A stretch of DNA of 54,788 nucleotides from CAZKRU01 sp964555235 (GCA_964555235.1 CAZKRU010000024.1:1-54788), one strand, 5' to 3'. Counted from the stretch's first letter, positions 25,945-33,961 are shown. Numbers and translations: made by a program. Notes: generated by a model not told the origin, from the letters alone.

Positions 25945-26087
25945 GGACCTGCTTGGAGATGTTCGGACTCCGGGTTGATAGCCTCCTCCCCGCCTTCACC
26001 CTTTCGGATTGGCATATTGGGGATTTGTCACCCGATACCGCAGCGCAACTGTGACCGGTTCACACGGTCTTCCCTCTTCCACAGGCC
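25945..26087 (-). ncRNA. Cobalamin (B12) riboswitch upstream of btuB
   Basis: Read on the minus strand, the closing stem GGCCTG pairs with CAGGTCC. Inside are the conserved core GAGGGAAGACCGTGTGAA, the CCGGTCACAG segment, GCGCTGCGGTATCGGG, and the B12-box-like GAGTCCGAACATCTCC near the 3' end. Order and spacing match the cobalamin aptamer. It sits 129 nt ahead of the btuB start. B12 binding should repress the receptor gene. Upstream, a TTGACT at 26157-26162 is a possible -35 box, but no good -10 was found. Confidence 0.88.
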
Positions 26088-26179
26088 TTTCCGCTCTTGT
26101 CGAACGGATCATGGCTTCGAACTAACCGCGTATGGTCTGCCACTCTCGCTTCAATAAGTCAACCCACCAATCAAACGAT

Positions 26180-26220
26180 TTACCATTGAAACCCGTTACC
26201 GCTTGCTTACCATCGAAACC
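26180..26220. repeat. Direct repeat before the first GT9 gene
   Basis: TTACCATTGAAACC (26180-26193) recurs as TTACCATCGAAACC (26207-26220), 27 nt apart, ending 7 nt before the ATG of the heptosyltransferase-like gene. It could be a regulator site or slipped duplication. Confidence 0.45.
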
Positions 26221-26227
26221 GTCCCAA

Positions 26228-27253
26228 ATGAAGCGCCTCTTACTTTGCCGTCCGGACCGCGTAGGTGATGTCATCATCGCCTCCTCCGCCTTTGCTCCGA
26301 TCCGACGGCAATTTCCAAACATTGAACTCTGGTTCATGGCAAGGGAAGTCATGCAACCTCTCTTTGAAAAACATCCGGCCCTTTCTGGATTCATTCCAAT
26401 TTCCCAATCACCATCGACTCACTCCCTCGTCGAATTACTTCTTCCCCATCAATTTGACGCCGTCGTGCATCTTCATCCCGAAGCAATTCTCTATCGCAGC
26501 ACACGCCAATCGAAAATCCCCCAACGCATCGGCTGGACTGATTTTCCGTGGGGCTGGACCCTCACTCAAGCACTCCCCTACCAAAAACACGAAGGAGCTC
26601 AGCACGAAGCCGAGTACAATTTCGATCTTCTAAAACTCCTCCACCTTCAAACGGAAGATCCGATTCGCTATTCCATCCATCTTCCCGACGATGCTGAAGC
26701 GAAAGCCGCTGCTCTCTTTCCTTGGCCCTTAAAATCAACTCCCTTGATCGCACTCAATCCGACGGCACATTCACTCGTCGCACGTTGGCCGGTGGAACAT
26801 TGGATTCGACTTGCTGAAATTTTAAGACAATCCAGCGACGCTCCCTTCGTCCTCATCGCAGATTCCGAGCAAGATCCTTTCGTTCAGGAACTCGCACGTG
26901 TTCCTATTTTTCAAAAAAATACGGTCAACCTCGCAGGCAAAACCGATCTCGCCACACTAGGCGCGATCCTTCGCCATGCTTCGGTTCTCGTCACTCGCAA
27001 TACCGGCTCCAGCCACTTGGCCTCTGCCGTCGAATGTCCCGTCGTAGAGTTTTTCGGCCGTCTGGCACCGCTTTACGGACCGACCCGTTGGCGGACACTG
27101 GGCAATTCTTGTATTTCACTCCACTCCAGTGCGACCCGTCAACACGGAGAGTCCAAAGAGAACTTCTGGAAACGATCCTACGCTTCGATTTCACCCGAAG
27201 AAACCAGCGACGCCGTCACCTCTCTCTTGAAATGCCCAAGGCTCTCCGTTTGA
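26228..27253 (+). CDS. GT9-family glycosyltransferase (heptosyltransferase-like) 1
   Basis: 341 residues from the ATG at 26228; an earlier in-frame ATG at 26132 would reach into the upstream regulatory spacer. The N-terminal CRPDRVGDVIIAS matches the 'D.iGD' start of ADP-heptose:LPS heptosyltransferases. The C-terminal donor site reads TRNTGSSHLASAVECPVVEFFG, where Asn replaces the usual Asp of TGDSG. It likely adds a sugar to the LPS core. The next GT9 gene begins 1 nt after its stop, so they act in one pathway. Confidence 0.85.
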   Translation: MKRLLLCRPDRVGDVIIASSAFAPIRRQFPNIELWFMAREVMQPLFEKHPALSGFIPISQSPSTHSLVELLLPHQFDAVVHLHPEAILYRSTRQSKIPQRIGWTDFPWGWTLTQALPYQKHEGAQHEAEYNFDLLKLLHLQTEDPIRYSIHLPDDAEAKAAALFPWPLKSTPLIALNPTAHSLVARWPVEHWIRLAEILRQSSDAPFVLIADSEQDPFVQELARVPIFQKNTVNLAGKTDLATLGAILRHASVLVTRNTGSSHLASAVECPVVEFFGRLAPLYGPTRWRTLGNSCISLHSSATRQHGESKENFWKRSYASISPEETSDAVTSLLKCPRLSV

Positions 27254-27254
27254 A

Positions 27255-28271
27255 ATGAACACACTCCTCTCCGACACTTCAATTCTCATCGTCAAACCCG
27301 ATCACCTCGGTGACTTTGCCCTTGCACTTCCCTCTCTTTGGGAAATCCAGCAGCAACTCCAACCCAATCGAATGACCATCCTCTGCTCCGGAACTAATCA
27401 TCAGTGGAGCTCTATACTCCCTTGGCTTCCAAAAATGATTTCCATCCCCCATCCACGTTATGCACGAGGAAATGACATCCCCCCACGTTTCAGCGCCATC
27501 GCACAAGCTCTCAAAACCGCGTCATCCCTCGGACCTTTTGATTTTGGAATGGAACTCACCTCTTCGCGTCATGATTTTCTCGGAAAAGCTTTGATGATTG
27601 CGGCACGATGCAAACATCGCCGAGGATTAAAAGGGCACTACGACTGGCTCCTCCATGAGAGCGTCGACTTGGGAAGCGGCCATCAACGAAACCGAATGGC
27701 TCAACGTTTTGACTCTTCTTGGAAAATCAGCGGAAATACAGATCCCTCCGAATTCATCCCAGCGGAATATCGGTGGCATCAAAATCCAACGGGGCCGATT
27801 CTCTTTTTCCCTTGGGCAGGAACACCGGCCAAAGAATGGCCCATGGAATCCTGGCATACCCTTTGGAAAAATTTAGATCCGCAGCCACGCGCAATCTTGG
27901 TTCCTGAACCCCTTCGCGAAAAAGCTCGCACCCTCCTCAATGCTTGGGGAGAAAATGAATCCGCACTTCAAATCACCTCAACCATTCGAGAGACATTGCA
28001 ACTCCTTCAAGCTTCCAGAGGATTGATCGCCCCCGATACCGGAGTCTCCCACTACGCCTGGCTCACGGGAACCCCACTCATTCAACTCTTCGCCGGAACC
28101 GGAGATCCCCACCAATGGACAAGTCCCGGCGCCACCCAGCTCTTTCACGAACCTCCGACTTGCGCCCCCTGTCGTTTCGAAGCCTGTCATCGTCCCACGC
28201 ACGAATGTATGCTGGCGATTCAACCGGAAGTCGTGACAGAAGCCGTTCGATCGGTAATCACATCACGATAA
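27255..28271 (+). CDS. GT9-family glycosyltransferase (heptosyltransferase-like) 2
   Basis: 338 residues. ILIVKPDHLGDFALALPSL is the GT9 N-terminal motif, and LIAPDTGVSHYAWLTGTPLIQ is the donor-binding region, here with the usual Asp. A Cys-rich patch near the C-terminus (PPTCAPCRFEACH) is found in some GT9 members. It starts 1 nt past the upstream GT9 stop. The pair probably adds successive LPS-core sugars at the inner face of the inner membrane. Confidence 0.85.
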   Translation: MNTLLSDTSILIVKPDHLGDFALALPSLWEIQQQLQPNRMTILCSGTNHQWSSILPWLPKMISIPHPRYARGNDIPPRFSAIAQALKTASSLGPFDFGMELTSSRHDFLGKALMIAARCKHRRGLKGHYDWLLHESVDLGSGHQRNRMAQRFDSSWKISGNTDPSEFIPAEYRWHQNPTGPILFFPWAGTPAKEWPMESWHTLWKNLDPQPRAILVPEPLREKARTLLNAWGENESALQITSTIRETLQLLQASRGLIAPDTGVSHYAWLTGTPLIQLFAGTGDPHQWTSPGATQLFHEPPTCAPCRFEACHRPTHECMLAIQPEVVTEAVRSVITSR

Positions 28272-28340
28272 AGTCGGGAGTAATTTCAAAACTGTAGAGC
28301 CCCCTCCGCGGCACCGCGCCTCTGCGCGAAAAAATTTACT

Positions 28341-28754
28341 TCAATCTTCTTCCTGATGCACCAACCCGACCTTCGAAATCTGAGCCCGCTTCAACGCATC
28401 CAACACATCGACGAGCCGTTGGTACTTAATTTCCCGATCCGCACGAATGGCAATGGAGACTTCCGGATTCGCTGTCTTGAGACGACGAAAAACCACGTCG
28501 AGCTGGGAATCGACCACTTTGCTTTTATCAACGTAGATCTCCCCTTTGACATTAATGGCCACCGTCTTGACCGAATTCGGATCGGTCTCTTTCGGATCCG
28601 CCTTGGCAATGGGGAGTTGGACTTCAATACTATTTTCCAGAAGTGGCGTTGTAATGACAAAAATAATCAACAAGACAAAGGCAAGATCGAGCAGTGGCGT
28701 AATATTCAATTCCGCCATGGTCGAGTGCCCGCCTCGCTCCGAAAAACGCTTCAT
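28341..28754 (-). CDS. ExbD/TolR-type proton-channel subunit, no partner in view
   Basis: 137 residues. One membrane helix near residues 17-37 carries the conserved Asp (Asp23 in TPLLDLAFVLLIIF). The periplasmic domain shows VAINVKGEIYVDK and ALKRAQISKVGL, as in ExbD/TolR. Such proteins pair with ExbB/TolQ to power TonB receptors or envelope constriction. No ExbB/TolQ is next to it, which is unusual since the pair normally forms an operon. The BtuB-like receptor in this window would need such a motor. Confidence 0.9.
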   Translation of the reverse strand: MKRFSERGGHSTMAELNITPLLDLAFVLLIIFVITTPLLENSIEVQLPIAKADPKETDPNSVKTVAINVKGEIYVDKSKVVDSQLDVVFRRLKTANPEVSIAIRADREIKYQRLVDVLDALKRAQISKVGLVHQEED

Positions 28755-28805
28755 CCCCTCCTTCCTACCGATTCAGAGCCGGGGCGTCAATGAAACCCCG
28801 CTCTC

Positions 28806-28834
28806 TTGCGTTTGTGGAATTTTTAGCCTAAGCT
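28806..28834 (+). promoter_or_regulatory. Putative near-leaderless promoter for the 145-residue protein
   Basis: TTGCGT, 17-nt spacer, TAAGCT, then 7 nt to the ATG at 28842; no Shine-Dalgarno sequence. The -35 hexamer is identical to that before the binding lipoprotein at 9085. Confidence 0.45.
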
Positions 28835-28841
28835 ACACCTG

Positions 28842-29279
28842 ATGCAACTTCCGCAGGTCAAAGGCGACGGAAAGATCATTCTCTCATTCAAAGAGAATCA
28901 ATGCGTCGTGGAAACGGAGTACGAAGCCCCACCCGAGCCAACTCCTTTGAGTCGCGAACCCCAGATGCCGTTTCAACAAACCATCATGGCTTCGAGCCCG
29001 ATGAACTCTCCGCTCCTTTCACTTTTTGTCATCGTCCAAGGGCTTCTCATGCTGATTGGTATGTGCGTCCTTGTTGGAGTCGGTGTTCATTTAGTCCAGC
29101 GAGACTCCCCCCTTCAACAAAAACTCAACGACGCTCAAGCCCTTCTCATGACTCAAGAGGGCGATCTCCGACAACTCCGTTCCGAGCTCCTCAAACTTCA
29201 CGAAGAAATCCGCCAAGTCGGAAGTGATGCCCGTCGAAAGCCTCCCGAATCCGACCGACCGACGATCGAAACTCAATAA
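28842..29279 (+). CDS. Unknown single-pass membrane protein with C-terminal coiled coil
   Basis: 145 residues, not recognised. Residues ~1-50 are polar and Pro-rich. A hydrophobic helix spans ~57-82 (LLSLFVIVQGLLMLIGMCVLVG). A heptad-like segment (QKLNDAQALLMTQEGDLRQLRSELLKLHEEI, in parts) covers ~95-125 and predicts a coiled coil. The tail is charged. Divergent from exbD and 17 nt before rsmD, so probably cotranscribed with the methyltransferase. No function is offered. Confidence 0.65.
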   Translation: MQLPQVKGDGKIILSFKENQCVVETEYEAPPEPTPLSREPQMPFQQTIMASSPMNSPLLSLFVIVQGLLMLIGMCVLVGVGVHLVQRDSPLQQKLNDAQALLMTQEGDLRQLRSELLKLHEEIRQVGSDARRKPPESDRPTIETQ

Positions 29280-29296
29280 TCCTGTCTGAAAAATTC

Positions 29297-29857
29297 ATGC
29301 TTCGTATCATTGCCGGATCCGCAGGAGGGATTCATCTGAGCTCCCCAAAAGGAGTGGAACTGCGCCCCACTCAAGATCGGGTCAAACAATCCCTCTTTTC
29401 AAGTCTTGGCGATCGAGTCGCCGGAGCCAAAGTCCTTGATCTCTACGCGGGAACAGGCGCTGTCGGCATCGAAGCCCTCAGTCGCGGAGCCGATTCTGCC
29501 ACCTTCGTAGAGCAACACCGAAAATGTGTTGCCTGCATTCAGGAAAATCTCGTTCGCACCCATTTCGAAGCCAAAGTCATTCTGGATGACGCGGTGCGCT
29601 ACCTCACCCACCTCCCCTCCGAGCCCCACTTCTCACTCGTTTTCGCCGATCCTCCTTACGACAAAACCATCGGATCACTCAATCAACATCCCGTCCTTCA
29701 ATCCATCGGGAAAATTCTCACCCCTGGCGCGCTCCTCATCTTTGAGCATTTCTTCAAACAAAGCTTTACCCCCAATCCCTCTTGGAAACTCGTTGATCAG
29801 CGCAAGTACGGCGAAACAATGCTCACGCTCCTGGAATGGAATCCAGAAGAAGACTGA
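29297..29857 (+). CDS. rsmD: 16S rRNA guanine-966 N2-methyltransferase
   Basis: 186 residues. The N-terminus (RIIAGSAGG..L..P.G.ELRPTQDRVKQSLF) is diagnostic. The SAM-binding motif is VLDLYAGTGAVGIEALSRGA and the catalytic DPPY is at 118-121. The enzyme makes m2G966 in the small-subunit rRNA. It follows the unknown coiled-coil protein by 17 nt. Confidence 0.94.
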   Translation: MLRIIAGSAGGIHLSSPKGVELRPTQDRVKQSLFSSLGDRVAGAKVLDLYAGTGAVGIEALSRGADSATFVEQHRKCVACIQENLVRTHFEAKVILDDAVRYLTHLPSEPHFSLVFADPPYDKTIGSLNQHPVLQSIGKILTPGALLIFEHFFKQSFTPNPSWKLVDQRKYGETMLTLLEWNPEED

Positions 29858-29929
29858 AGCCCATCCATTCTCACACAAAGCCTCAGCCCCTGTTCCATGG
29901 GGCAATGAGTGGTGAGAACAGGATTTTGC

Positions 29930-30016
29930 CTCTCGCGAAGGTCGCCAAGGCGCGAAGGAATGCTCCACTTTAAAACCAAAAAGGCTTTCTTGGCGGCTTG
30001 GCGAACTTTGCGAGAG
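29930..30016. repeat. Family B stem-loop, copy at 29.9 kb
   Basis: Left arm 29930-29958 (ctctcgcgaaggtcgccaag, then gcgcgaagg) pairs with right arm 29990-30016 (ttggcggcttggcgaacttt, then gcgagag). The loop reads aatgctccactttaaaacc then aaaaaggctttc. The same arms and the loop core 'actttgaaaccaaaaa' recur at 49085 and 53167. Confidence 0.85.
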
Positions 30017-30033
30017 ACAACGACTTAGGAAGT

Positions 30034-30134
30034 TTGTTCTTTAGGAGGCACAAAGCTCACAAAGGCTTTTGATGCTTCGGATAAAACCTTGTATTTCTGC
30101 TGCAGGCTTTGTGGCTTCGTGCCTTTGTGTGAGG
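30034..30134. repeat. Family C composite following a family B stem-loop
   Basis: Starts tttgttctttaggaggcaca and ends ggcttcgtgcctttgtgtga. The same two blocks, 'ttttgttctttaggagg' and 'ttcgtgccttcgtgtgag', follow the stem-loop at 53.2 kb in the same order. Confidence 0.75.
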
Positions 30135-30153
30135 AAAAATAAGCTTTCGGGTT

Positions 30154-31062
30154 TTATCGACAAAGCTCCATGGTCTTGAGAACCCCCCGCACCCGGGCGA
30201 CCTCATGGGTCCTCAGCAGATCCGTCTGTCCGAGAAGCGCCAGAACCGCAAAGAACGGCTCGGCACAACGGACCTCTTCTTCAAAACATTCAAAAGCGTG
30301 AGGCAAGGCATGACAAACGGGCCAACCGAGCTTTCGAAGTCGAAAACTGTTTAAGAAAACTTCCATCTGATGGCGAACTCGCGCGCCGCTATCCTGCAAA
30401 TTTCGATAGTAAAAACCGAGTCCTGGATCAATCCAGATCCGTTTTACCCCACACCTCTCGGCCTCTTCAATCCTTTTGGCAAAGAATTCATACAGGGAAC
30501 CGACCGGATCAGAACCCAACTCCAAATCCCCCACTTCCCGAACATTCTCCCCTTGCACAAAACAGAGAATAATTCCCGCTTCGGCATCTGCCACCATTCT
30601 AAAAATTTCCTCCCGATTCCCGACTCCCGTTAAATTAATGACCTTCGCCCCAGCCTCCAAGGCCGCTCGTGCAACTCCCGAATGATACGTCTCCACGGAA
30701 ACCAGAATCCCCGCTCCCGCCATTCCTCGCACCACCGGTAAAAGGCGACCCTCTTGATGAAGAGCATCAATGCGCTCAGCATGCGCCAAGCTCGACTCCG
30801 CTCCAACATCCACCAAACTCGCTCCTTGTGCTTTCAAAATCGCAGCGCGTTGAATTGCCGCTTCGGAATTTAAACAGACGCTTTCTCGATACCACGAGTC
30901 CGCAGAGAGATTCACCACTCCCATCAAGTGCCGCGCCACGGATGAGTCAAAGAGAGAATCTCCAATGGAAAAACTCCGTACCGGGCAGGTCAAATCGTCG
31001 CGATGTCGTTCCGCGAGTTCAGCCAATGAAAGGAGGTTGAGCATGATCTCCACGCTGCCCAT
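30154..31062 (-). CDS. Dihydropteroate-synthase-like protein missing key catalytic residues
   Basis: 302 residues. The TIM-barrel layout of DHPS is clear: MGVVNLSADSW (51-57) for MGILNVTPDSF, ASLVDVGAESS for 'IIDVGGEST', VSVETYHSGVARAALEAGA for 'VSVDT', VINLTG for 'IND', WIDPGLGF, and RTHEV (284-288) for RVHDV. However, the pterin-binding Thr-Arg after GGES is Ser-Leu, the first barrel Asp is Glu124, and the SRKS loop with the catalytic Lys is absent (CHALPHAF). Folate synthesis is therefore doubtful; another pterin or a lost activity is possible. It follows the Hint-like gene by 26 nt. An ATG at 31044 is an alternative start with a GGAG nearby. Confidence 0.75.
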   Translation of the reverse strand: MGSVEIMLNLLSLAELAERHRDDLTCPVRSFSIGDSLFDSSVARHLMGVVNLSADSWYRESVCLNSEAAIQRAAILKAQGASLVDVGAESSLAHAERIDALHQEGRLLPVVRGMAGAGILVSVETYHSGVARAALEAGAKVINLTGVGNREEIFRMVADAEAGIILCFVQGENVREVGDLELGSDPVGSLYEFFAKRIEEAERCGVKRIWIDPGLGFYYRNLQDSGARVRHQMEVFLNSFRLRKLGWPVCHALPHAFECFEEEVRCAEPFFAVLALLGQTDLLRTHEVARVRGVLKTMELCR

Positions 31063-31088
31063 CCTTTTGGGAGAGGCAACGCGAAAAA

Positions 31089-31691
31089 TCAGTAAGAAAA
31101 GATCCCTGCACCAAACGAAGTTCCATCCGGCCAGAGCAATAAATTATGGGCCGACTGGGCACTCATATCATCCGGAGTCTTACTTTCAACAACCACCTCG
31201 AACAATGTCGAATCGCCTGCAGGCTCAATCTTGACCACGACTTGGGAAGGAAGCTTTTTTTCCGGTTCAAATTTCGTATGCTGAAAGGAGGTCCCACACA
31301 TATCGACTTCTACCAACTCGTGTAACGCCACCAAGCGCCCACCTGTGCGCGCAAAGATAAATCCAGAATTATTTTCCAAAACACAGGAATGAATCGGATC
31401 CCCTTGTTTTAAATCCTCAACTCGCTTCACCGTATGGTCTGCCATCCGGACTGATTGCTGAACGCCCATCTCATAAGGCCCCTTGTCCGTATGGATTTTA
31501 ACGATCGGGCCCTCCCCGGAAGGAACCAGACGAACCGTATTCGCGCGCACCCTCCCCATCGAGAAATCATACGAAAACGCAGTAAAGGTATCATGATCCT
31601 TGAGCATCTTTAAAAATACGGATCCCATATCCGTGTAGATTCGGGAATGGAGTGAAAGATAGCATTTTGTCTCTTCAGCAATAGCGGTCAT
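31089..31691 (-). CDS. Stand-alone Hint/intein-like protein, probably catalytically degenerate
   Basis: 200 residues. The whole protein follows the intein order. Block A: Cys10 with SRIYTDMGSVFLKML. Then FTAFSYDFSMGRV and VKIHTDKG strands. Block B position: EMGVQQSVRM, where the usual TxxH reads V-Q-Q-S, so the catalytic Thr and His are missing. Then VEDLKQGDPI (91-100), and C-terminal STLFEVVVES with AHNLLLWPDGTSFGAG (181-196) at the block F/G position, without the final His-Asn. There is no extein and no endonuclease. It lies just after the TPR gene of the pilus-like cluster. Alternative: an unrelated beta protein; a profile search would decide. Confidence 0.55.
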   Translation of the reverse strand: MTAIAEETKCYLSLHSRIYTDMGSVFLKMLKDHDTFTAFSYDFSMGRVRANTVRLVPSGEGPIVKIHTDKGPYEMGVQQSVRMADHTVKRVEDLKQGDPIHSCVLENNSGFIFARTGGRLVALHELVEVDMCGTSFQHTKFEPEKKLPSQVVVKIEPAGDSTLFEVVVESKTPDDMSAQSAHNLLLWPDGTSFGAGIFSY

Positions 31692-31757
31692 AATTTCCTT
31701 CTTTTCAATGCGACAGCCGATTGATGGATCTGCTGGTTCGGTTTACCTAAAATACAA

Positions 31758-33881
31758 TCAAGCGCCCCCTTCGGGCAGGATCGTCTTTACCAAACGATTA
31801 ATCGAATCGCGAGCAAATTCGCTCGGAGGGTACAACTTCTGAGCCTTCAAATACCAGGAAAGACTGGAACCGAACTGTCCCTTCTTTTCCAAATCATCAC
31901 CGGTTCTCAAGCTGCGCACAAAATCAGAAGCCTCCGTCGTATACTTGGCCCGCGCCTGGTTGAGGAGACTATCATCCGGGTAGACACTCGAAACTTTTTC
32001 CAAAGTTTCCCAGGCCCCTGGTGCATCCCCGCGCTTCGCAAGTTCTTCAGCCTGTTTGATCTTTGCTTCAACCAAAAAAACCATATCGAGCACTTCCTGT
32101 AATTTTTTCTGCTTAGAAGGATCTGTCGCTGTCGCCGCAATAAAACGGACCTTGTCGTCGTAAATCTCGCGATAGGCCTTCTGCCGCAACAATCGATCCA
32201 AATCGACAAAAGCGTTTTGCTGAAGATCGGTCTGTGCGACAATATCCTTGGAAATACTCCTCGCATCAAAATTTCGAAGCCAATTCAAATCAGGATTCGT
32301 CGGCCAGATTTCCGTCGCCTTCTGAAGTTCCTGCTCCATCTGATCCTTCTGCCCTGCGGTCGCTGAAGCTTTCGCCTTCGCCAAATGCATATTGCTTGTC
32401 ACTTTTTGCGACTGAATCAACGCATTAACCTTTGACGACTCAAAATCTCTTGAGGCCCCCTCGATCTCCTTAAGAAGCTCCTCCGCCTTGCCGTAATCAC
32501 GCACTTCAATTTTCGCCAACAACGAGTTCGCCTTTCGGGTGAAATCTAAAACTTTTCTCTTTTTCTCACGGGAGAAAACACGGATCGGGGGAAGATTTTC
32601 CCCAATAAAAAAGGCCTCCATGAGACGCTCCGAAGCACTCTTTAATTCATTCTGTTCCATTAAATAATTAACCGTATCAAGAGATTCCTCGACATCCCGA
32701 ATCGCCTCATTGGACAAGGCATCCAACTGATTCATGGAAGTGAGCAGCTTTTGCATCGCCTGAAGCCCTCGCGCCCCACCGGAGATAATTGAATTTGCAT
32801 CCAAATTTCGCATCGCAAAATTACCGCCCGTATTTGAACTGTAATCCGACTCCATCGATGAACTACTGCCCGTCCCAGAATTTTCTGAGTCGCTATTATT
32901 ACTACCCGAACCCGTCCGATGCCTGACTTTTCCTCCTCCGGATGCTGGCCCGCCCTTCGCCCCAACATCCATCACCACCCCCGGAGCATCTTTGTCTCCA
33001 AGTTTTTCCGCAATCGCTTTGAGATCAGAAATAGTCGTATCTCCATCGTCAAAGACCGCCCGATAAAATCTTGAGGCAATCAAAACATGCTGAAATCGGC
33101 GTTGCATAAACAATTGAATGATCAGCGTCTGAAATTCCATCTTTGCCTGGATTTTCGTTAATTCATTTTTTGTCCGATTGGTCTGATAAGTCTGCTTGAT
33201 TTCATCCACTCGAAGCTTGAGGGGTTCCTGCTCAAATTGACGTTGAAAGTCCCGATCCGTCTTCCATGAATCCGCCTGAGCCGCATTCAAATGACTGTCG
33301 GGCAACTTGGTCAAATTCTTATCCGTACTAACACTCAAATTCCACTGAGCCTGTTCCAATTCCCGCTGCAAGGAGACATTGGCATTCATCAAGCGATCCG
33401 ACTCTTTTTTACTCTGCCAAACGGTATAAACCATTGTGGCGATATTATCGCAAAGATGCGCATCCTGACGAAACTTGCTCGCCTTGGGAAGTTGCTGCCA
33501 AGCCTTGTCGAGATCTGTTGATGTCAGGGAGACCGTTGCACTCCGGGGAGTCAACATCGTCAGTACATTGGTGATAATCTCTTGATAAGCCTTATCCTCC
33601 TCCGACGTTGCCTCAGGGGCATTTAAATATTTCTCAAAGCGCGCACGAACCACCTGATTGTTGTAAACATTGATCGCTTTCGAATCCCAAATCAAATTGC
33701 CAGAAGCCAAATCGGCATAAGGAATATCTTTCCCGAGATATTTTGAATTCCCTCCCATCGGGCTGTTATGGGAATCCGCCTGGCCATGTCCCGAGTCAGC
33801 CGTCTTATTCTGTGAAAATAAAAGTCCGTCTCCTCCTAGCAGCACCAAGAATAAATAAGCAATTGTATTAAACCGTTTCAC
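31758..33881 (-). CDS. Secreted TPR-type protein of the pilus-like cluster
   Basis: About 707 residues. I chose the GTG at 33881 because the GAGGAGG site is 8 nt ahead of it; the ATG at 33887 is only 2 nt from that site. A signal peptide ends near residue 24. The middle (~305-350) is a Ser/Gly/Asn-rich low-complexity stretch. The C-terminal half is helical with TPR-like units, for example AKAKASATAGQKDQMEQELQKA then IWPTNPDLNWL, and AEELAKRGDAPGAWETLEKV then SVYPDDS. It has its own likely promoter (33923-33951). It probably works in the periplasm with the adjacent secretins, which carry similar TPR regions. No named family. Confidence 0.75.
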   Translation of the reverse strand: MKRFNTIAYLFLVLLGGDGLLFSQNKTADSGHGQADSHNSPMGGNSKYLGKDIPYADLASGNLIWDSKAINVYNNQVVRARFEKYLNAPEATSEEDKAYQEIITNVLTMLTPRSATVSLTSTDLDKAWQQLPKASKFRQDAHLCDNIATMVYTVWQSKKESDRLMNANVSLQRELEQAQWNLSVSTDKNLTKLPDSHLNAAQADSWKTDRDFQRQFEQEPLKLRVDEIKQTYQTNRTKNELTKIQAKMEFQTLIIQLFMQRRFQHVLIASRFYRAVFDDGDTTISDLKAIAEKLGDKDAPGVVMDVGAKGGPASGGGKVRHRTGSGSNNSDSENSGTGSSSSMESDYSSNTGGNFAMRNLDANSIISGGARGLQAMQKLLTSMNQLDALSNEAIRDVEESLDTVNYLMEQNELKSASERLMEAFFIGENLPPIRVFSREKKRKVLDFTRKANSLLAKIEVRDYGKAEELLKEIEGASRDFESSKVNALIQSQKVTSNMHLAKAKASATAGQKDQMEQELQKATEIWPTNPDLNWLRNFDARSISKDIVAQTDLQQNAFVDLDRLLRQKAYREIYDDKVRFIAATATDPSKQKKLQEVLDMVFLVEAKIKQAEELAKRGDAPGAWETLEKVSSVYPDDSLLNQARAKYTTEASDFVRSLRTGDDLEKKGQFGSSLSWYLKAQKLYPPSEFARDSINRLVKTILPEGGA

Positions 33882-33922
33882 GATCATGGCCTCCTCAAGG
33901 CGCCTAGAGATTACTATTAATC

Positions 33923-33951
33923 TATGTAGCGCATCCCTTGGGAAATCTCAA
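33923..33951 (-). promoter_or_regulatory. Putative promoter for the TPR gene with ordinary leader
   Basis: TTGAGA, 17-nt spacer, TACATA on the minus strand, leaving a leader of about 35 nt with a GAGGAGG site. An AGATTA/TAATCT inverted repeat (33906-33921) overlaps the expected transcript start and could be an operator. Confidence 0.45.
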
Positions 33952-33961
33952 ATGGTTTTTC

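Larger units (their letters stand above)
29858..30153. repeat. Spacer of ~296 nt filled with repeats
   Basis: Between convergent rsmD and the DHPS-like gene. A gcccc/ggggc hairpin at 29885-29902 lies just after rsmD. The family B stem-loop and family C repeat (listed separately) occupy most of the remainder. No gene seen. Confidence 0.7.

Noticed and set aside
28310..28340. GC-rich 'ccgcgcctctgcgcgaaaaaa' as an intrinsic terminator for the GT9 operon
   Set aside because: The stem is weak (gcgc/gcgc) and the following run is A, not T, on the plus strand; on the minus strand no T-run follows the stem.
29930..30134. Possible CRISPR-like or small-RNA array from repeated 'ttggcg' units
   Set aside because: Units are inverted rather than regularly spaced direct repeats, and there are no unique spacers of constant length.
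31089..31691. A complete, active intein
   Set aside because: There is no extein on either side, the block B Thr and His and the terminal His-Asn are absent, and the gene has its own start and stop.
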